A stretch of DNA of 43,518 nucleotides from Planctomycetaceae bacterium (GCA_028284145.1 JANQSH010000031.1:1-43518); one strand, 5' to 3'; shown: positions 8,212 to 18,079, counted from the stretch's first letter. Numbers and translations are program-made. The notes: a model not told the origin generated them from the letters alone.

Positions 8212-8308
8212 GTCAAGGCTTTGTTGGGGGGCGGGTTGACATAACCCGTTCCGTTGTCGCTCCTTGCAACTTCATCAAACCCAACTTTCAGTCTTGATGA
8301 TCCACTAG
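8212..8308 (-). repeat. Dispersed MITE-like repeat R2, copy B
   Basis: Inverted relative to copy A (2192-2300) and nearly identical over most of its length, including the core TTGCAAGGAGCGACAACGGA and the GGGTT/AACCC hairpin. Ends read CTAGTG and CACCAG in element orientation. It lies between the IS5 remnant and the DUF58 gene, within 110 bp of the DUF58 start. Confidence 0.8.
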
Positions 8309-8413
8309 TGTGACTGTGCAGCGCTTCCTTCATTGCTCCATCGACGATTATACTCAATCTGTCTGTTGCGCCACACGAGAGTTGCCCGAGCGGTTTTACC
8401 CGCACAACACACC

Positions 8414-9310
8414 ATGCTGAACGCCGAACAATATCTCAAACCCGAAGTGATCCGGACGGTTGCCCGTCTCGATCTGCGGGCGAGGTTTATTGTGGAAGGA
8501 TTTCTCTCGGGCCTGCACGCCAGCCCCTTTCATGGCTTCAGTGTCGAATTCAGCGAGCATCGTCGTTACACGCAAGGGGATGACCCCAAAGATATCGACT
8601 GGCTCGTGTACGCCAAAACCGACCGCTATTACGTCAAAAAGTATCAGGCTGAGACGAACATCACCGGCTACCTGTTGATGGATCTGTCCGAGAGCATGGC
8701 ATACACCTACCGACAGGAATTGAGCAAGTTCGACTATTCGATCTGCCTGGCAGCGGCGTTGTCCTACATGATGATCCATCAGCAGGATCCGATCGGCCTG
8801 ATGACGTTCGGCGAGAAGATGGAAAGCAGTCTTCCCGCCCGCAGCAAACGAACGCAACTTGGCAACATTCTGGCGATGCTGGCTAAAGCGCGACCAACCG
8901 GTCTGACGGATGTCGCGTCCAATCTTCGACGTGCCGCGTCCATGATCCGCAACCGTAGCCTGTTGATGCTGTTTTCCGATCTGTTAACTGATCGCGAGGA
9001 AGTAATCAACGCTTTACACATGCTGCGTTACGCGGGGCATGATGTCATCTTATTCCACATTCTGGACGAAGCGGAGGTCACCTTTCCGTTTTCCGGACCT
9101 GTCGATCTGCGCGATCCGGAGACGGGTGAAAAAATGGTGATCGACGCTAACGGCATTCGCGCGGATTATCTGGAAACACTCGAATCGATGCGGCAGCAAT
9201 ATCGCAGGGAATGCCTCACGATTGGGGTTGATTACGTCCCATTGGATACCAGCATGCCGTTTGACAAGGCCTTGTTGGAATATCTATCGCAACGAAAAGC
9301 GAGATTCTGA
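8414..9310 (+). CDS. DUF58 domain protein (vWA-like), orphan
   Basis: 298-residue DUF58 protein with the family N-terminal block (FHGFSVEFSEHRRYTQGDDP then IDWLVYAKTDRYYVKKYQ) and a von Willebrand A-like domain whose metal-site motif is DLSESM at about residues 90-95. These proteins are normally encoded directly after a MoxR AAA+ ATPase and work with it, probably as chaperones for cell-envelope or metal-dependent proteins. Here no MoxR gene is adjacent. Upstream lie repeat R2 and an IS remnant, so the operon may have been separated. ATG 8414 begins the conserved domain (MLNAEQYLKPEVI); an earlier ATG at 8333 would overlap repeat-adjacent sequence. No membrane span is seen, so the product is probably cytoplasmic. 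Confidence 0.88.
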   Translation: MLNAEQYLKPEVIRTVARLDLRARFIVEGFLSGLHASPFHGFSVEFSEHRRYTQGDDPKDIDWLVYAKTDRYYVKKYQAETNITGYLLMDLSESMAYTYRQELSKFDYSICLAAALSYMMIHQQDPIGLMTFGEKMESSLPARSKRTQLGNILAMLAKARPTGLTDVASNLRRAASMIRNRSLLMLFSDLLTDREEVINALHMLRYAGHDVILFHILDEAEVTFPFSGPVDLRDPETGEKMVIDANGIRADYLETLESMRQQYRRECLTIGVDYVPLDTSMPFDKALLEYLSQRKARF

Positions 9311-9777
9311 TCCTGCAGACAGGTCGAGATGTCCGTTGGCTGGTTATCGAGTCAAAATCGATCGAGAGTGAATGAATCTTATAAACCCGCCTGTAGACAT
9401 GTACTCGGCGCTTGATTCACGCGTCGATCCACCCTAAATTGTTACTCTATCGATCTTTTCAGAGAATTCTGAATCGCGGGCAACGTGGCTTTGGAACCTT
9501 GGTATTCCAGGTGCATTTTTCTGTGCGGCAACGAAACGACTTCGTTCAGTCTCGAATGTGCCAAACAAAAAGTGGTGTTTTGGCGTAAAACAGAGTATCG
9601 CAGGTGTTCTTTCGCCTGCGATCCAATCTGATTCGGATTTCACCTTCAGTTCTTTTGTCAAATCTCAACCAGGAATGTCTCAATCAGGAATCTGGCTGAA
9701 CATTCGACTGGTTTGCATATTTTCTATTGTCCTGGGTTATTCAATTCGTTTTCACTTTTGTCACTGCGAGGAACTCC
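9311..9777. other. Intergenic region with one 8-bp hairpin
   Basis: 467 bp with no convincing gene on either strand. It contains a perfect stem-loop, ATCGCAGG/CCTGCGAT with a 10-nt loop (9597-9622), not followed by a T run. It presumably holds the promoter of the ABC operon starting at 9778. Confidence 0.45.
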
Positions 9778-10752
9778 ATGGCGGAGTCAGTCATTCAGAT
9801 TCGGAATCTGTCGAAAATTTACCGCGACTTCTGGGGCCGAAAGAAGGTCCGAGCGCTCAATTCACTCAGTCTCGATGTCGAAAAGGGTGAGGTCTTCGGC
9901 TTGCTGGGGCCAAACGGCTCCGGAAAAACGACAACGTTGAAACTGCTGCTGGGTCTGCTCTTTCCCACAGAGGGAAAGATCACGGTCCTTGGCAAACCAG
10001 CCAGCAACGTTGAGAAGAACGAGCGAATCGGCTATCTCCCCGAAGAATCCTACCTTTACAAGTTTCTCAACGCCGAAGAGACGCTCAACTTTTACGGACA
10101 GTTGTTCAAGATGTCTCGGGTGGAGCGCAAAAAGCGGATCGACGAATTGATCGAACTGGTGGGCATTCAACATGCCCGCAAGCGGCAACTCAAGGAATAC
10201 TCCAAAGGGATGACACGACGGATCGGCCTGGCTCAGGCGTTGATCAATAATCCCGATCTGGTGATGCTCGACGAGCCAACAAGCGGTCTCGACCCAATCG
10301 GCACGCGTGAGATGAAAGATCTCATCATCCAACTGAAGGAACAAGGCAAGACGGTGGTAATGTGCAGTCACCTGCTGGCTGACGTCCAGGATGTGTGTGA
10401 CCGCATTGCCATTCTCTATGGCGGTGAGTTGAAGGTGATGGGCGAAGTCGACCAGTTGCTGACCGAACAGGACGAAACGCAGCTCCACACCAGCCGGTTG
10501 AGCGAAGCTGCGATCTCCGAGATCAGGGAAGTCCTTGCCCGACATAATGCGGAGCTCTCTGGCGTGGAACAGCCCCGGGCCAATCTGGAAGACCTCTTCC
10601 TGCGTACAGTACACGAAAGCAAATCGCGTCCGGGGCGACGTTTCACCAGCGACGAGGCAGCTCAATCATCTGCAACGACTGCTGTCGAGACGAAAACAGA
10701 CGATAAGCCGAGTGATGACACACCCGACGACAAGAACAGTCCCGCGAGCTGA
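9778..10752 (+). CDS. ABC transporter ATP-binding protein (ABC-2 type)
   Basis: 324-residue ABC ATPase. Walker A GPNGSGKT is at residues 44-51, the signature is the degenerate YSKGM at about 141-145, Walker B/D-loop reads [12 protein letters not shown], and an H-loop SHLL follows. This is the CcmA/drug-type ATPase class that pairs with ABC-2 permeases. The C-terminal 45 or so residues are acidic, Thr/Asp/Lys-rich and probably disordered. ATG 9778 has AGGA at good spacing; an upstream start at 9727 would add an unlikely hydrophobic leader. It is first in a three-gene unit with the permease at 10862 and the anchored protein at 12583. The substrate is unknown. Confidence 0.92.
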   Translation: MAESVIQIRNLSKIYRDFWGRKKVRALNSLSLDVEKGEVFGLLGPNGSGKTTTLKLLLGLLFPTEGKITVLGKPASNVEKNERIGYLPEESYLYKFLNAEETLNFYGQLFKMSRVERKKRIDELIELVGIQHARKRQLKEYSKGMTRRIGLAQALINNPDLVMLDEPTSGLDPIGTREMKDLIIQLKEQGKTVVMCSHLLADVQDVCDRIAILYGGELKVMGEVDQLLTEQDETQLHTSRLSEAAISEIREVLARHNAELSGVEQPRANLEDLFLRTVHESKSRPGRRFTSDEAAQSSATTAVETKTDDKPSDDTPDDKNSPAS

Positions 10753-10861
10753 CCAACATCCATATCGTTCCTAATCACATCCCCGCGTGCGGAAGCCGGC
10801 TGCCGGAAAATGACCTGCAGTCGTTCGCATTGCAGAAGATCGAAAACTCCGGCGATCCAAC

Positions 10862-12586
10862 ATGATTCCGAACATTCAACCCTACGATCTGATGACAGGT
10901 ATCAAGCACTGGGCGACCGTCGTCGGAACGCTAACAGGCGTGTTTTTCGTCCTGGCGGTTATTCTGGTTACCATTTCCCGAGTCGTCCCGCTGCTGTGGA
11001 ACGCTCTGCTGGCCCTTTTTACCGGTCGCCCTTTTCCCGAAAAATTCGGCGAACGGCTGGTTGAAGGCCTGCTCGCCGGACCAGTCAATGTCACCAAAGG
11101 GGTCTGGAACGGGCTGCTTGATTTTGCATTGATGTCTCCACGTCGCGTCTGGGCATTGACGGTATTGACCATTCGGGAGTCGCTCCGACGTAAAGCGTTC
11201 TCGGTACTTGTCATTTTTGCCGTTCTGATGATGTTCGCCGGCTGGTTTTTCGCCGGTGGAGACGATGTGAAAGTCTACATCAGTTTTGTATTCCGTGTTA
11301 TCAGCTGGCCGATGCTGATTCTGGTGCTGCTGCTTTCCTGCTGGGGTCTGCCGCGGGATATCAAAGACCGTTCACTGCATACGGTTGTCACCAAGCCAAC
11401 ACGAAAAAGCGAGATCGTCGTGGGTCGCCTGCTCGGTTACAGTGCCGTCACCACAGCCGCTGTCGCATTGATGGCCGTGGTCGGCTACATCTGGATCGTC
11501 CGACAAACTCCGGAAGATGCCCGATCGCAACTCATCGCGCGCGTGCCAATTTACGGCACACTGACATACCTCGATCGCGAAGGAAATTTTGCGGAAAAGG
11601 GGGTGAACGTCGGCGACGAATGGGACTACCGAGGTTTTATCGAGGGGGGCACCAGAAGCCGTGCCATCTGGGAATTCAAAAATATCGACACCAGACGATT
11701 AAATGACCAGTTGGTGATCGAATCGAATTTTGAAGCCAAACGGATGCACAAGGGTGACATCGGTAAGACATTGCTGATGCAATATACACTTATCAACCCG
11801 AAATCGGGCGATCGCATCGATGTACCGCAAACGCACATTTCTGAGTTTGGCGAAAACATTACGACCGTTCCGCGTCAGTTCACGTTTTATGATCGCGACA
11901 CCAAACAGAACCGCACAGTCGACCTGTTTGATGCGGCCATTGCCGACGGCAATATGAAAATCGAAGTACGCTGTTTGAATGTGGGGCAGTTCCTGGGCAT
12001 GGCGGAAGCCGACCTGTTTCTGCGCACACCCAATGCACCATTCTGGTTTGCTTACGTGAAAGGGTTTGCGGGAACACTGTTAATGCTGCTGCTGGTGATT
12101 CTGTTTGGTGTCACCGCCAGTTGCTTCACCAAAGGGCCAGTCGCCACGATTGCGACATGTGTTTTTGTGTTGGTCCGACAGTTGCGACCATTTCAGGAAA
12201 TTTTTGAACGCATTCTCAATCAAAAGCCGGGTGAAGAGATTCTGGGCGGCGGGCCAATCGAAGCGACAATTCGTGTCTACACACACCTCAACCCACAAGT
12301 TCCCATGCACGATCACCTCAGCCCGACTGGGTCGGAAAGTGTCGATTTCCTGATCTTCAAGGTCGTAAAACAGATCGATGGAGTGATCATCGAAGGGCTG
12401 CGACTGGCGGTCAATGTGCTGCCGGATTTCACTCAATTTTATACAGAAACCCGTCTGGCCAATGGCTTTGATGTCAGTTGGGACACAACCTTGCTGCCGG
12501 CGGTCACGTTGACACTCGCATACATTATTCCCTGCTTGTTGATTGCCTATTACAGTCTGAAAAACCGGGAGTTGGAAGCCAAATGA
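10862..12586 (+). CDS. ABC-2 type permease-like membrane protein
   Basis: 574-residue integral membrane protein. Hydrophobic segments occur near the N-terminus (TVVGTLTGVFFVLAVILV), around residues 110-135 after a RESLRRKAFSVLVIF stretch typical of ABC-2 permeases, and near 145-200. A large extracytoplasmic domain of about 200 residues follows, with further spans around 400-450 and at the C-terminus. It is the likely partner of the ATPase at 9778. Its stop overlaps the next gene's start in an ATGA (12583-12586), so translation is probably coupled. The substrate cannot be inferred from sequence. Confidence 0.85.
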   Translation: MIPNIQPYDLMTGIKHWATVVGTLTGVFFVLAVILVTISRVVPLLWNALLALFTGRPFPEKFGERLVEGLLAGPVNVTKGVWNGLLDFALMSPRRVWALTVLTIRESLRRKAFSVLVIFAVLMMFAGWFFAGGDDVKVYISFVFRVISWPMLILVLLLSCWGLPRDIKDRSLHTVVTKPTRKSEIVVGRLLGYSAVTTAAVALMAVVGYIWIVRQTPEDARSQLIARVPIYGTLTYLDREGNFAEKGVNVGDEWDYRGFIEGGTRSRAIWEFKNIDTRRLNDQLVIESNFEAKRMHKGDIGKTLLMQYTLINPKSGDRIDVPQTHISEFGENITTVPRQFTFYDRDTKQNRTVDLFDAAIADGNMKIEVRCLNVGQFLGMAEADLFLRTPNAPFWFAYVKGFAGTLLMLLLVILFGVTASCFTKGPVATIATCVFVLVRQLRPFQEIFERILNQKPGEEILGGGPIEATIRVYTHLNPQVPMHDHLSPTGSESVDFLIFKVVKQIDGVIIEGLRLAVNVLPDFTQFYTETRLANGFDVSWDTTLLPAVTLTLAYIIPCLLIAYYSLKNRELEAK

Positions 12587-14262
12587 TTCTCGCCGATATG
12601 ACAGGACTTGTGCAGGATTACCTGTTCGATGGCCTGATTCTGGTCGGATTGATTGCGATTCTGGTCGTGATCATCTTCCTCGACCACCTCAAATCGCGGC
12701 AGCGCAAGCTCGCCTACCTCGGGATGATGGTTGCGCTGACCATTCCCATTATCTACCTCGGCATGCCATCGACGCCCTCAGAAGGACAGGAAGGTGGCGA
12801 ACTGGCCCAACTCCGCACTGAGTACAAACTGGGCGAAAGCACATTAGGCGATGTGGACCCCGCCAGTTCGACTATGAACCTCGTTCTGCTCGGCTTTCGG
12901 GGCATTGCCGCCAGTATGCTCTGGCTCGACGCGAAGCATTATCAAAAGACCAAAGACTGGACGAACCTGAACGAAACAGTGAAATCGATCATCCAGTTGC
13001 AGCCACACTTCAAGGAGGTCTGGAGTTTTCAGGGGTGGAATCTGGCATTCAATGTGTCGGTTGAAATGGACGCCGTCGAGGACAGATTCTTCTGGGTGAA
13101 GGAAGGTGCAAAATTTTGCCAGGATGGGACACGCCGCAATCGAGACGCCCACAAAATATACTGGGATGTCGGCCGCATCAAAGGTTTTAAGATTGGTCAG
13201 TCGGATGAATGGGAATACTACCGCAAATTCTTCGTCATCGACCCCGATGTGGAAAGATTCAACGGTGGGCCAGATCGCGAAATCAACCCCGATGAATTGG
13301 ACAATTACCTCGAAGCAAAACGTTGGTTTCAACGGCACAACGACACCGATGTACACAAACGAGCTTCGGTCAACCGTCGGAGTTATCCTGCCCGCGCGCA
13401 ATTCGACTACGCCTCTACCCGCCAGCGTGAAGGCAAGTTCGACGAAACAACACGTCTTGGCTGGGAGCAGGCTTACGAAGACTGGACACAGAAGTTCGGA
13501 CAGGAACGGTTTATGACCAACGCCGGGGAACTCTTCCTCGAAGCCACCGACGGAGAACTGGAAGTGATGGCGAAGGAACGCAAGGTTGATGTTGAGGTGT
13601 TGAAAAACCGTCGCGACAGCTACCGCCAGACCTGCAATTACAACTTCTGGAAAGCCGCGGCGAAAATGGAATCGCGACCGGAAATCACACAGGCGCACAA
13701 AAATATCTTCGAGGCGAAACATCTCTACAAGCAGGGCAAGACGTCCCCATCGCTGGTACGGCCTGCAGTCGATTTCTGTTCCAGACTGGATGACCTGACG
13801 TTGACGAACGATCAACACGCCATCGCGAAAATTATCTGTGCATCGCAGGAACCGCTGAGCCGACAGGAAATCGTCAAAAAATCCGGGATGACCAGCACAG
13901 CGACGAATAAGGTGATTGCTGAGTTGGAAGAGGACAATCATGTCCAGCGCGTCTCGAAGGCACAGTTGCTGCTGGAATCGGGAATGCTCACGTTTGAGCG
14001 CCAGTTACAGAATGCGCCTGAGTTGGGTTTGAGTGGCCGCGTACTAACCGACGACGAAGCCGAGCTGGTCAACAAAGACCGCGACCACATCGAAGCGTTG
14101 TTGGAGGCGATCCTGTATTGGCGGTCAATCCATGAGTTGAATGGTCGAGAGATTCCGAAAACCTACCCGCTGAAATCGGTCTGGGACTCTTCACAAGAAT
14201 TAGTGCGTAACGTCAAGCGGCAGTTTTATCGCGAGAACGGCATGGCCGCCGAAAGCGAATAA
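12583..14262 (+). CDS. Membrane-anchored protein of the ABC operon, with a wHTH-like segment
   Basis: 559-residue protein, family not recognised. Two N-terminal membrane spans (FDGLILVGLIAILVVIIFL and LAYLGMMVALTIPIIYL) precede a long hydrophilic part. Residues of about 75-200 are Trp/Tyr-rich and helical, reminiscent of TPR-like folds (ASMLWLDAKHYQKTKDW, VWSFQGWNLAFNVSVEM). Residues of about 410-455 read like a winged helix-turn-helix: EPLSRQEIVKKSGMTS then ATNKVIAELEEDNHVQRV. The ATG at 12583 overlaps the permease stop by four bases, tying it to the transporter. It may be an accessory subunit working with permease and ATPase; that is inference from position. An intact DNA-binding role would be odd for a membrane-anchored protein. 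Confidence 0.8.
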   Translation: MILADMTGLVQDYLFDGLILVGLIAILVVIIFLDHLKSRQRKLAYLGMMVALTIPIIYLGMPSTPSEGQEGGELAQLRTEYKLGESTLGDVDPASSTMNLVLLGFRGIAASMLWLDAKHYQKTKDWTNLNETVKSIIQLQPHFKEVWSFQGWNLAFNVSVEMDAVEDRFFWVKEGAKFCQDGTRRNRDAHKIYWDVGRIKGFKIGQSDEWEYYRKFFVIDPDVERFNGGPDREINPDELDNYLEAKRWFQRHNDTDVHKRASVNRRSYPARAQFDYASTRQREGKFDETTRLGWEQAYEDWTQKFGQERFMTNAGELFLEATDGELEVMAKERKVDVEVLKNRRDSYRQTCNYNFWKAAAKMESRPEITQAHKNIFEAKHLYKQGKTSPSLVRPAVDFCSRLDDLTLTNDQHAIAKIICASQEPLSRQEIVKKSGMTSTATNKVIAELEEDNHVQRVSKAQLLLESGMLTFERQLQNAPELGLSGRVLTDDEAELVNKDRDHIEALLEAILYWRSIHELNGREIPKTYPLKSVWDSSQELVRNVKRQFYRENGMAAESE

Positions 14263-14301
14263 CCCATTTCGCCGGTTTGCAATTTCCAAGGCAACGGGTT
14301 G

Positions 14302-14331
14302 TTGACAATTTGGTTGAGACGTCGGTACACT
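14302..14331 (+). promoter_or_regulatory. Sigma-70-type promoter for the pyrophosphatase gene
   Basis: TTGACA (14302-14307), an 18-nt spacer and TACACT (14326-14331). Initiation is predicted near 14338, giving a leader of about 270 nt before ATG 14612. The leader contains a small hairpin AGCGA/TCGCT near 14478-14492 and no obvious riboswitch. Confidence 0.6.
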
Positions 14332-14611
14332 TTGCGGGCATAACCGGTGGTCGGCGATCAACTCCTTATTTCGCGGCCACTTGCGGAAATTGCTTTTCTA
14401 TCATCAAGTTAGACCAGGCAGGATGCAAAGCGTTCACTCGACACGGAGCATTCGTGTACGTGACCCGCTGAAGACCAGCGATATTTCGCTGTCCGCTCCC
14501 TCTCTCCAAACCTGCTCGCTTACCGGTATTTGTTGTGCAATTCCGCCAATCTTCCGACGTAGAACAAACGCATTGTGCGACGAACGATTCGACACAACAT
14601 TCACAAGAGAG

Positions 14612-17236
14612 ATGAGTCTTAGGATGAGATTCCACCACCCCGAAACCGACAGTCGCTGCAAACAGTTAATCCATCGTTCTCTGGCAGCACTCACCATTCT
14701 TACAATGCCCGCGCTGGTTCAGGCGCAAGAGGCGACCACAGAGGCAACGCCCAATCTGGAGGTAAATCAGACATCTTTGATCATCGGCTGGACCATCGCA
14801 TTGCTTGGTTCGCTGGCTGCTCTGTTTTTCGCCTTCAAGTTTTTCAAGTGGGTCGTTGCCCAGGATGAAGGCGACGAGACGATGATCAAAATCGCGGAAA
14901 ACGTCCGCCAGGGTGCCAACGCCTACCTGCGACGCCAATACATTGTCGTGACGATCTTTTTCATCATCACCTGTGCACTGCTGGCTGTTGTTGCGTTTGT
15001 GTTTGGGCAACAATCCAAAGTCGTCCCGTTTGCCTTTATCACCGGGGGGTTCTTTTCCGGGTTAGCGGGCTGGTTTGGAATGAAAACCGCAACACTCGCC
15101 AGTGCACGAACAGCAAATGCGGCGAAAAGCTCTCTGAACGAAGGTTTGCAGGTCGCTTTCCGATCGGGTGCTGTGATGGGCCTGGTGGTTGTCGGCCTGG
15201 GGCTGCTCGATATCTGCCTCTGGTTTGCCGGACTCTACTGGCTCGCTCCCAAGCTTACAGGCCATACATTGTCTCTGGAAGAAATCACCGTGACGATGCT
15301 CTGCTTCGGAATGGGAGCCAGTGCACAGGCATTGTTCGCTCGCGTGGGGGGCGGCATCTTCACCAAAGCGGCAGACGTCGGTGCCGATCTGGTCGGTAAA
15401 GTCGAAGCCGGTATTCCGGAGGACGATCCCCGTAACCCGGCGACCATCGCCGACAACGTCGGCGACAACGTCGGCGATGTGGCAGGTATGGGAGCTGATC
15501 TTTACGAATCGTATTGTGGGTCCATCCTCGCATCAGCCGCCCTGGGCGTCGCGGCCTATCAGGGGGTCGAACGGATGCAGGTCATGCTGATTCTACTCCC
15601 AATGGTCCTCGCCGGTTTGGGTATCCTGCTTTCCATTGGCGGCGTTTATCTCGTTCGCACCGAAGAAGGTGCCACACAGCGAAATCTGCTCAAGGCACTC
15701 TCTCGCGGAATTGATGGCAGTAGCTTCGGCGTTGCCGTTGTCGCCGCCTTGCTCGTCTATCTCATGCTGGTACTGCCCTCTAATGGAATCAAGGATTATC
15801 TCGAATTGGAAGGTCTGCGGAGCGGCAACCAACTCTTTGGCGTGCTCGGGTCGATCATCACCGGACTGGTCGCAGGGATTATCATTGGCCGCTGGACCGA
15901 ATACTCCACCAGCGAAGAATATGCTCCGACGAAGCGAATCGCCGATCAATCGGTAACTGGCCCGGCAACAGTGATTATCGCCGGTGTCGCCGAAGGACTG
16001 TACAGCGTCTGGGTTCCGATCGTCGTCATTGGTCTGGCCATCATGATCGCCTTTGGTGCCTGTACTGGTTTCGACTATCAGAACGCCCGACTCTTTGCAA
16101 TGGGACTGTATGGTGTTGCCATTGCTGCCGTCGGAATGCTGAGTACACTTGGCATCACACTCGCAACAGACGCTTACGGCCCGATCGCTGACAACGCTGG
16201 CGGGAATGCCGAAATGTCGGGACAGGAACCGACCGTCCGTCAGCGAACCGATGCCCTGGACAGCCTTGGCAACACCACTGCCGCAACCGGAAAGGGCTTT
16301 GCCATCGGCTCGGCCGCGTTGACTGCGCTGGCTTTGCTTGCCGCTTACGTGGAAGAGGTCCGCGTTGGTTTTGAACGTTGGGCTGTCAAAGCGGAAGTCG
16401 ACGTTACAACCGACATGACCAATGCCAAAGTCGTCAAAATCGACGACGGGCTGATTGGTATCCGTACCGAAGAAAACAAGGACAAAACCGAGGCCTATCT
16501 CGTCTTTCCGGTCTCTGCCACCAACAGCGATCCAGAACTGAAAAAGCTCGCAGATACTGAAAATGGCAAAACAGTCTCGCTGGATCTCGAACATCTGCTC
16601 GTTGAGGAAAGGGTCGTGCCGAACGTCAAAGCGACGATTCCTGACTTTGTCCGCTATTACAATGTAACGATGATGAACCCGAAGGTTCTCGTCGGAATGT
16701 TTATGGGAGTGATGCTCGCTTTCGTTTTCTGCGCGATGACGATGAAAGCAGTCGGTCGGGCAGCCGGTTCGATGGTGGAGGAAGTACGACGTCAATTCCG
16801 GGATATTCCCGGCATCATGGAAGGAGAAGCCGAACCGGAATATGCCTCCTGTGTCGCTATCAGTACGGCTGCCGCTCAGAGGGAAATGATTATTCCTGCA
16901 TTGCTTGGCTTGCTGGTGCCAATTGGTGTTGGGCTGTTGTTGGGTGTCGGTGGTGTGATGGGCATGCTGGCGGGTGGTTTGACCGGCGGTTTCGCTGTCG
17001 CAATTATGATGGCCAATGCTGGTGGGGCTTGGGATAACGCCAAAAAATATATTGAAGCCGGAGCTCATGGAGGAAAAGGAACCGACGCACATAAGGCAAC
17101 AGTCGTGGGTGACACGGTCGGTGATCCGTTCAAAGATACCAGCGGACCGAGCCTGAACATCCTGATCAAGCTGATGAGTATGGTCTCAGTCGTGTTCGCC
17201 GGCCTGATTGTCCAGTACGCTTTGAAAATCTTTTAG
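14612..17236 (+). CDS. hppA: Membrane-bound ion-translocating pyrophosphatase, K+-dependent type
   Basis: 874-residue M-PPase that hydrolyses pyrophosphate to pump H+ and/or Na+ across a membrane. After a hydrophobic N-terminal signal-like segment come about 16 spans. The pyrophosphate/Mg site motif is [11 protein letters not shown], then [20 protein letters not shown], with DLYESY carrying the TM6 glutamate. The C-terminal loop contains [20 protein letters not shown] and [29 protein letters not shown] has alanine where K+-independent enzymes have lysine, so this is the K+-dependent class. Between the GNTT helix and LNPK-type motif (here [12 protein letters not shown]) an extra hydrophilic segment of about 90 residues occurs (roughly 16350-16660), explaining the length above the family's usual 670-770. 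The start is ATG 14612; ATG 14624 is possible. Confidence 0.94.
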   Translation: MSLRMRFHHPETDSRCKQLIHRSLAALTILTMPALVQAQEATTEATPNLEVNQTSLIIGWTIALLGSLAALFFAFKFFKWVVAQDEGDETMIKIAENVRQGANAYLRRQYIVVTIFFIITCALLAVVAFVFGQQSKVVPFAFITGGFFSGLAGWFGMKTATLASARTANAAKSSLNEGLQVAFRSGAVMGLVVVGLGLLDICLWFAGLYWLAPKLTGHTLSLEEITVTMLCFGMGASAQALFARVGGGIFTKAADVGADLVGKVEAGIPEDDPRNPATIADNVGDNVGDVAGMGADLYESYCGSILASAALGVAAYQGVERMQVMLILLPMVLAGLGILLSIGGVYLVRTEEGATQRNLLKALSRGIDGSSFGVAVVAALLVYLMLVLPSNGIKDYLELEGLRSGNQLFGVLGSIITGLVAGIIIGRWTEYSTSEEYAPTKRIADQSVTGPATVIIAGVAEGLYSVWVPIVVIGLAIMIAFGACTGFDYQNARLFAMGLYGVAIAAVGMLSTLGITLATDAYGPIADNAGGNAEMSGQEPTVRQRTDALDSLGNTTAATGKGFAIGSAALTALALLAAYVEEVRVGFERWAVKAEVDVTTDMTNAKVVKIDDGLIGIRTEENKDKTEAYLVFPVSATNSDPELKKLADTENGKTVSLDLEHLLVEERVVPNVKATIPDFVRYYNVTMMNPKVLVGMFMGVMLAFVFCAMTMKAVGRAAGSMVEEVRRQFRDIPGIMEGEAEPEYASCVAISTAAAQREMIIPALLGLLVPIGVGLLLGVGGVMGMLAGGLTGGFAVAIMMANAGGAWDNAKKYIEAGAHGGKGTDAHKATVVGDTVGDPFKDTSGPSLNILIKLMSMVSVVFAGLIVQYALKIF

Positions 17237-17333
17237 AGCAGTTTACTTTCTGGTGTGGCATCTCTTGTTCGTGGGGGGCCTGTGTTTGCAGACCGAACGA
17301 TGCTCATCGCGACACAGAAGAGCGTAATACGCT
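17236..17333 (-). repeat. Dispersed repeat R1, copy 4
   Basis: Inverted copy, beginning GAGCAGTTTACTTTC directly at the last base of the pyrophosphatase stop codon and ending at the palindrome GAGCGTAATACGCTC. The 195 bp between this and copy 5 (17334-17528) show no gene. Confidence 0.85.
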
Positions 17334-17528
17334 CCAGGGTTTCTTGTCCGAAAAATTTGGGGTGCAAACTTCTGTAAATCCCATCACGGCCATGTCAATG
17401 AGATAACTCCCTGGCATGGTCGTTTTTGCTTGAGTAACAAACCCACAGGTCGTCGAGCGGTCTTGACGGTGATACAATACAGCATGCGGGTCGAAAGCCC
17501 CAATTTGTGTCATGGCGGAAACGCCTGG

Positions 17529-17628
17529 AAAAGTTTACTTTCTGGTATGACGTCTCTGGCTCGTGGGGGGACCTGTGCTTGTGGGCCAAACGACGCTCAT
17601 CGCGGTACGGAAGAGCGTAATACGCTCC
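17529..17628 (-). repeat. Dispersed repeat R1, copy 5
   Basis: Second inverted copy, about 200 bp after copy 4 in the same orientation, highly similar to it (TTTACTTTCTGGTATGACG, GCTCGTGGGGGGACCTG) and ending GAGCGTAATACGCTCC. Only 6 bp separate it from the ribosome-binding site of rsfS, so it forms the 5' leader or promoter surroundings of that gene. Confidence 0.85.
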
Positions 17629-17647
17629 TATACAAGAGGAGGTTCCG

Positions 17648-18079
17648 ATTATCAGCACCGATTCCAAACCGTTGGGGTCAAACTGTTTGGCCAGGACCGA
17701 AGCGCAACAGAAAAGTCTGATGCAGGCTTGTTTGTGTGCAAGCATTGCCGAAGACTACAAAGGCAAAGAGACCTTCGTACTCGACTTGACCGGTGTCACA
17801 CCGATTGTGGATTACTTCGTCGTCACAACGGGAACCAGTCGGCGGCAGATGCTCGCCATCGCTGAAGAAGTCCATCGCGTCCTCAAGGCTGAAGGTTCTC
17901 GTCGTATTGGCATCGAAGGGCAGGACAACAGCAGTTGGATCCTTCAAGACTATGGCGACATCGTCCTGCATGTCTTCACAGGAGAAACGCGCGAATTGTA
18001 CGACCTCGAACATCTCTGGGCCGACGCCCCGCAGGTCGACTGGAAGGCCGTACTGGAAGAGTCGGGAACGACGACCTGA
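17648..18079 (+). CDS. rsfS: Ribosomal silencing factor RsfS, probable ATT start
   Basis: 143-residue RsfS (DUF143) protein, which binds L14 (uL14) on the 50S subunit and blocks joining with 30S. The core is clear: VLDLTGVTPIVDYFVVTTGT, SRRQMLAIAEEVHRVLKAEG, SSWILQDYGDIVLHVF and YDLEHLW. No ATG or GTG lies suitably upstream. A perfect AAGAGGAGG (17634-17642) stands 5 nt before an in-frame ATT (17648), whereas the first conventional candidate, TTG 17672, is about 30 nt from it with no site of its own. I therefore take ATT as the start; ATC at 17651 is also possible. The N-terminal 20 or so residues are not conserved in the family. It is followed 188 bp later by argS. Confidence 0.88.
   Translation: MISTDSKPLGSNCLARTEAQQKSLMQACLCASIAEDYKGKETFVLDLTGVTPIVDYFVVTTGTSRRQMLAIAEEVHRVLKAEGSRRIGIEGQDNSSWILQDYGDIVLHVFTGETRELYDLEHLWADAPQVDWKAVLEESGTTT

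Noticed and set aside
9434..9661. 75-codon minus-strand ORF in the 9311-9777 gap
   Set aside because: No convincing start region, no domain, and atypical composition; probably chance.
12844..13941. 365-codon minus-strand ORF
   Set aside because: Antisense to the third ABC-operon gene, which has a coupled start and real membrane spans.
15593..17092. 499-codon minus-strand ORF
   Set aside because: Antisense to the pyrophosphatase, a well-conserved enzyme; the His/Asp-rich antisense translation is a codon-usage artefact.
17430..17720. 96-codon plus-strand ORF through R1 copy 5
   Set aside because: Most of it translates the dispersed repeat; the recurring peptide pattern reflects repeat copies rather than a protein family.
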